A DNA stretch of 64,000 bases, taken from Phenylobacterium conjunctum. Its GTDB lineage: Bacteria > Pseudomonadota > Alphaproteobacteria > Caulobacterales > Caulobacteraceae. Both the position numbers and the translations under genes were made by a program. Below the pieces are notes generated by a model. The model made no database searches. It saw only the letters and a program-made list of their open reading frames with translations, and was not told the origin of the DNA. The stretch spans positions 80,552-144,551 of the forward strand of contig NZ_JBHTLQ010000006.1 of assembly GCF_042679085.1 (NCBI RefSeq), given 5' to 3'. Shown in pieces: positions 63,478 to 64,000 of the stretch (positions within the stretch are counted from its first letter, which is position 1; each line of letters opens with the position of its first letter).

Positions 63478-64000
63478 TCAGGCCCCGCCGTTCTTGCGGA
63501 CCAGGCGCTTGACGTCGTCGTACATGTCGTTGCCGCCCTTGTCCTTTTCGCCCTTGGCCTTGACCAGGGCGACGACGATGGGGCCGGTGCGGCGGCCGGA
63601 AGCCTCATAGCCGACAAAGCTGTAGGCTCCGGCCTTGTCGTGATTGACGTAGATGAAGGTCGCGCGGACCCCGCGGCGTTCGCGGGCCAGGGCCTCGCCA
63701 CGCAGCCGCACATCCTTGCGCATGCGGATGGTGGCGGTCTCGTCATTGGCGTTGATGTGGATCGGGCCGACCTGGACGTTGGCGGAATCGCCCTGGGCGT
63801 CGATGTGGATGCCCGGCAGGTTGATGTGGGCCTCGTCGGCGTCGCTGTCGCCTTGGATCTCGATCTTATGGTCACCGGCGCTGGCCGTGACCTTGGCGCT
63901 GGTCTGGCCGTCGCGGACCTCCACCTTGGCGTCTCGGGCGGCGTCCTCGGCCACCTTGGCGGCTTCGGCGGCGGCGCCGGGCGCGGGCGGGGCAGGCGGC
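63478..64000 (-). CDS. C-terminal part of an uncharacterised protein (runs off the window)
   Basis: The frame is open to the window end on the minus strand, so the 5' end is missing. The GTG at 63954 is internal, because codons for an Ala/Pro/Glu-rich stretch continue upstream. The visible part has repeated short beta-like units (TSAKVTASAGDHKIEIQGDS, EAHINLPGIHIDAQ, NVQVGPIHINANDETATIRMRKD), which resemble DUF4097-type adhesin-like sheets, and ends in a basic tail (YDDVKRLVRKNGGA). Function unknown. Confidence 0.72.
   Translation of the reverse strand, partial: PPAPPAPGAAAEAAKVAEDAARDAKVEVRDGQTSAKVTASAGDHKIEIQGDSDADEAHINLPGIHIDAQGDSANVQVGPIHINANDETATIRMRKDVRLRGEALARERRGVRATFIYVNHDKAGAYSFVGYEASGRRTGPIVVALVKAKGEKDKGGNDMYDDVKRLVRKNGGA

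Overview
The window is high-GC, densely coded alphaproteobacterial chromosome. Caulobacterales (Caulobacter or Phenylobacterium) is the best fit. The strongest clue is a popZ-type gene (14789-15304) whose N-terminus, with the TMEEILASIRRII helix, is nearly the Caulobacter crescentus sequence. It sits in the order degenerate PCMT-like gene, TolC-family exporter, popZ, valS. A GlnK/AmtB pair, a NadQ-type NAD regulator, a TonB-dependent receptor and many secreted hydrolases with Ala-rich signal peptides agree with this. No phage, insertion sequence, CRISPR array or plasmid function was seen, so the window reads as ordinary core chromosome with a catabolic flavour.

Layout. 1-1800: end of a kynurenine operon (kynU, kynA, kynB) with 4-base overlaps. 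1872-7530: a crotonase, a Tat-exported FAD amine oxidase beside a cytochrome c, an alkylsulfatase and a duplicated DUF2061 protein. 7577-12161: PIG-L deacetylase, Gfo/Idh/MocA oxidoreductase, class III aminotransferase and C69 peptidase, followed by tRNA-Cys. 12455-18052: PCMT-like, tolC, popZ, valS. 18157-25020: amidohydrolase, degenerate glycerophosphodiesterase, S10 carboxypeptidase, acyl-CoA synthetase, tlyA. 25060-33774: two glycine-zipper proteins, an rRNA uridine methyltransferase, radical SAM protein, glycosyltransferase-like protein, alpha/beta hydrolase with a divergent MmyB-type regulator, lytic transglycosylase, uracil-DNA glycosylase. 33915-41512: ETF-ubiquinone oxidoreductase, TPR lipoprotein, ispE, glnK-amtB, fasciclin protein and a small secreted protein. 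41612-47493: glyQ, glyS, ppdK and a small membrane protein. 47525-57103: secreted phosphodiesterase and esterase, M48 protease, KAS III, outer-membrane barrel, TonB receptor. 57432-64000: sterol-desaturase pair, P450, nadQ-phosphatase-HD operon, universal stress protein and two small genes, the last running off the window.

The most interesting points are a probable amine dehydrogenase-cytochrome c couple, several enzyme homologues that have lost textbook active-site residues (GDPD, PCMT, crotonase, P450, uracil glycosylase), a terminator-like hairpin overlapping the likely glyQ promoter, two intergenic palindromic repeat elements, and four convergent gene pairs that share one CTAG as both stop codons. 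I did not see a clearly new multigene system. The findings are leads of modest size.
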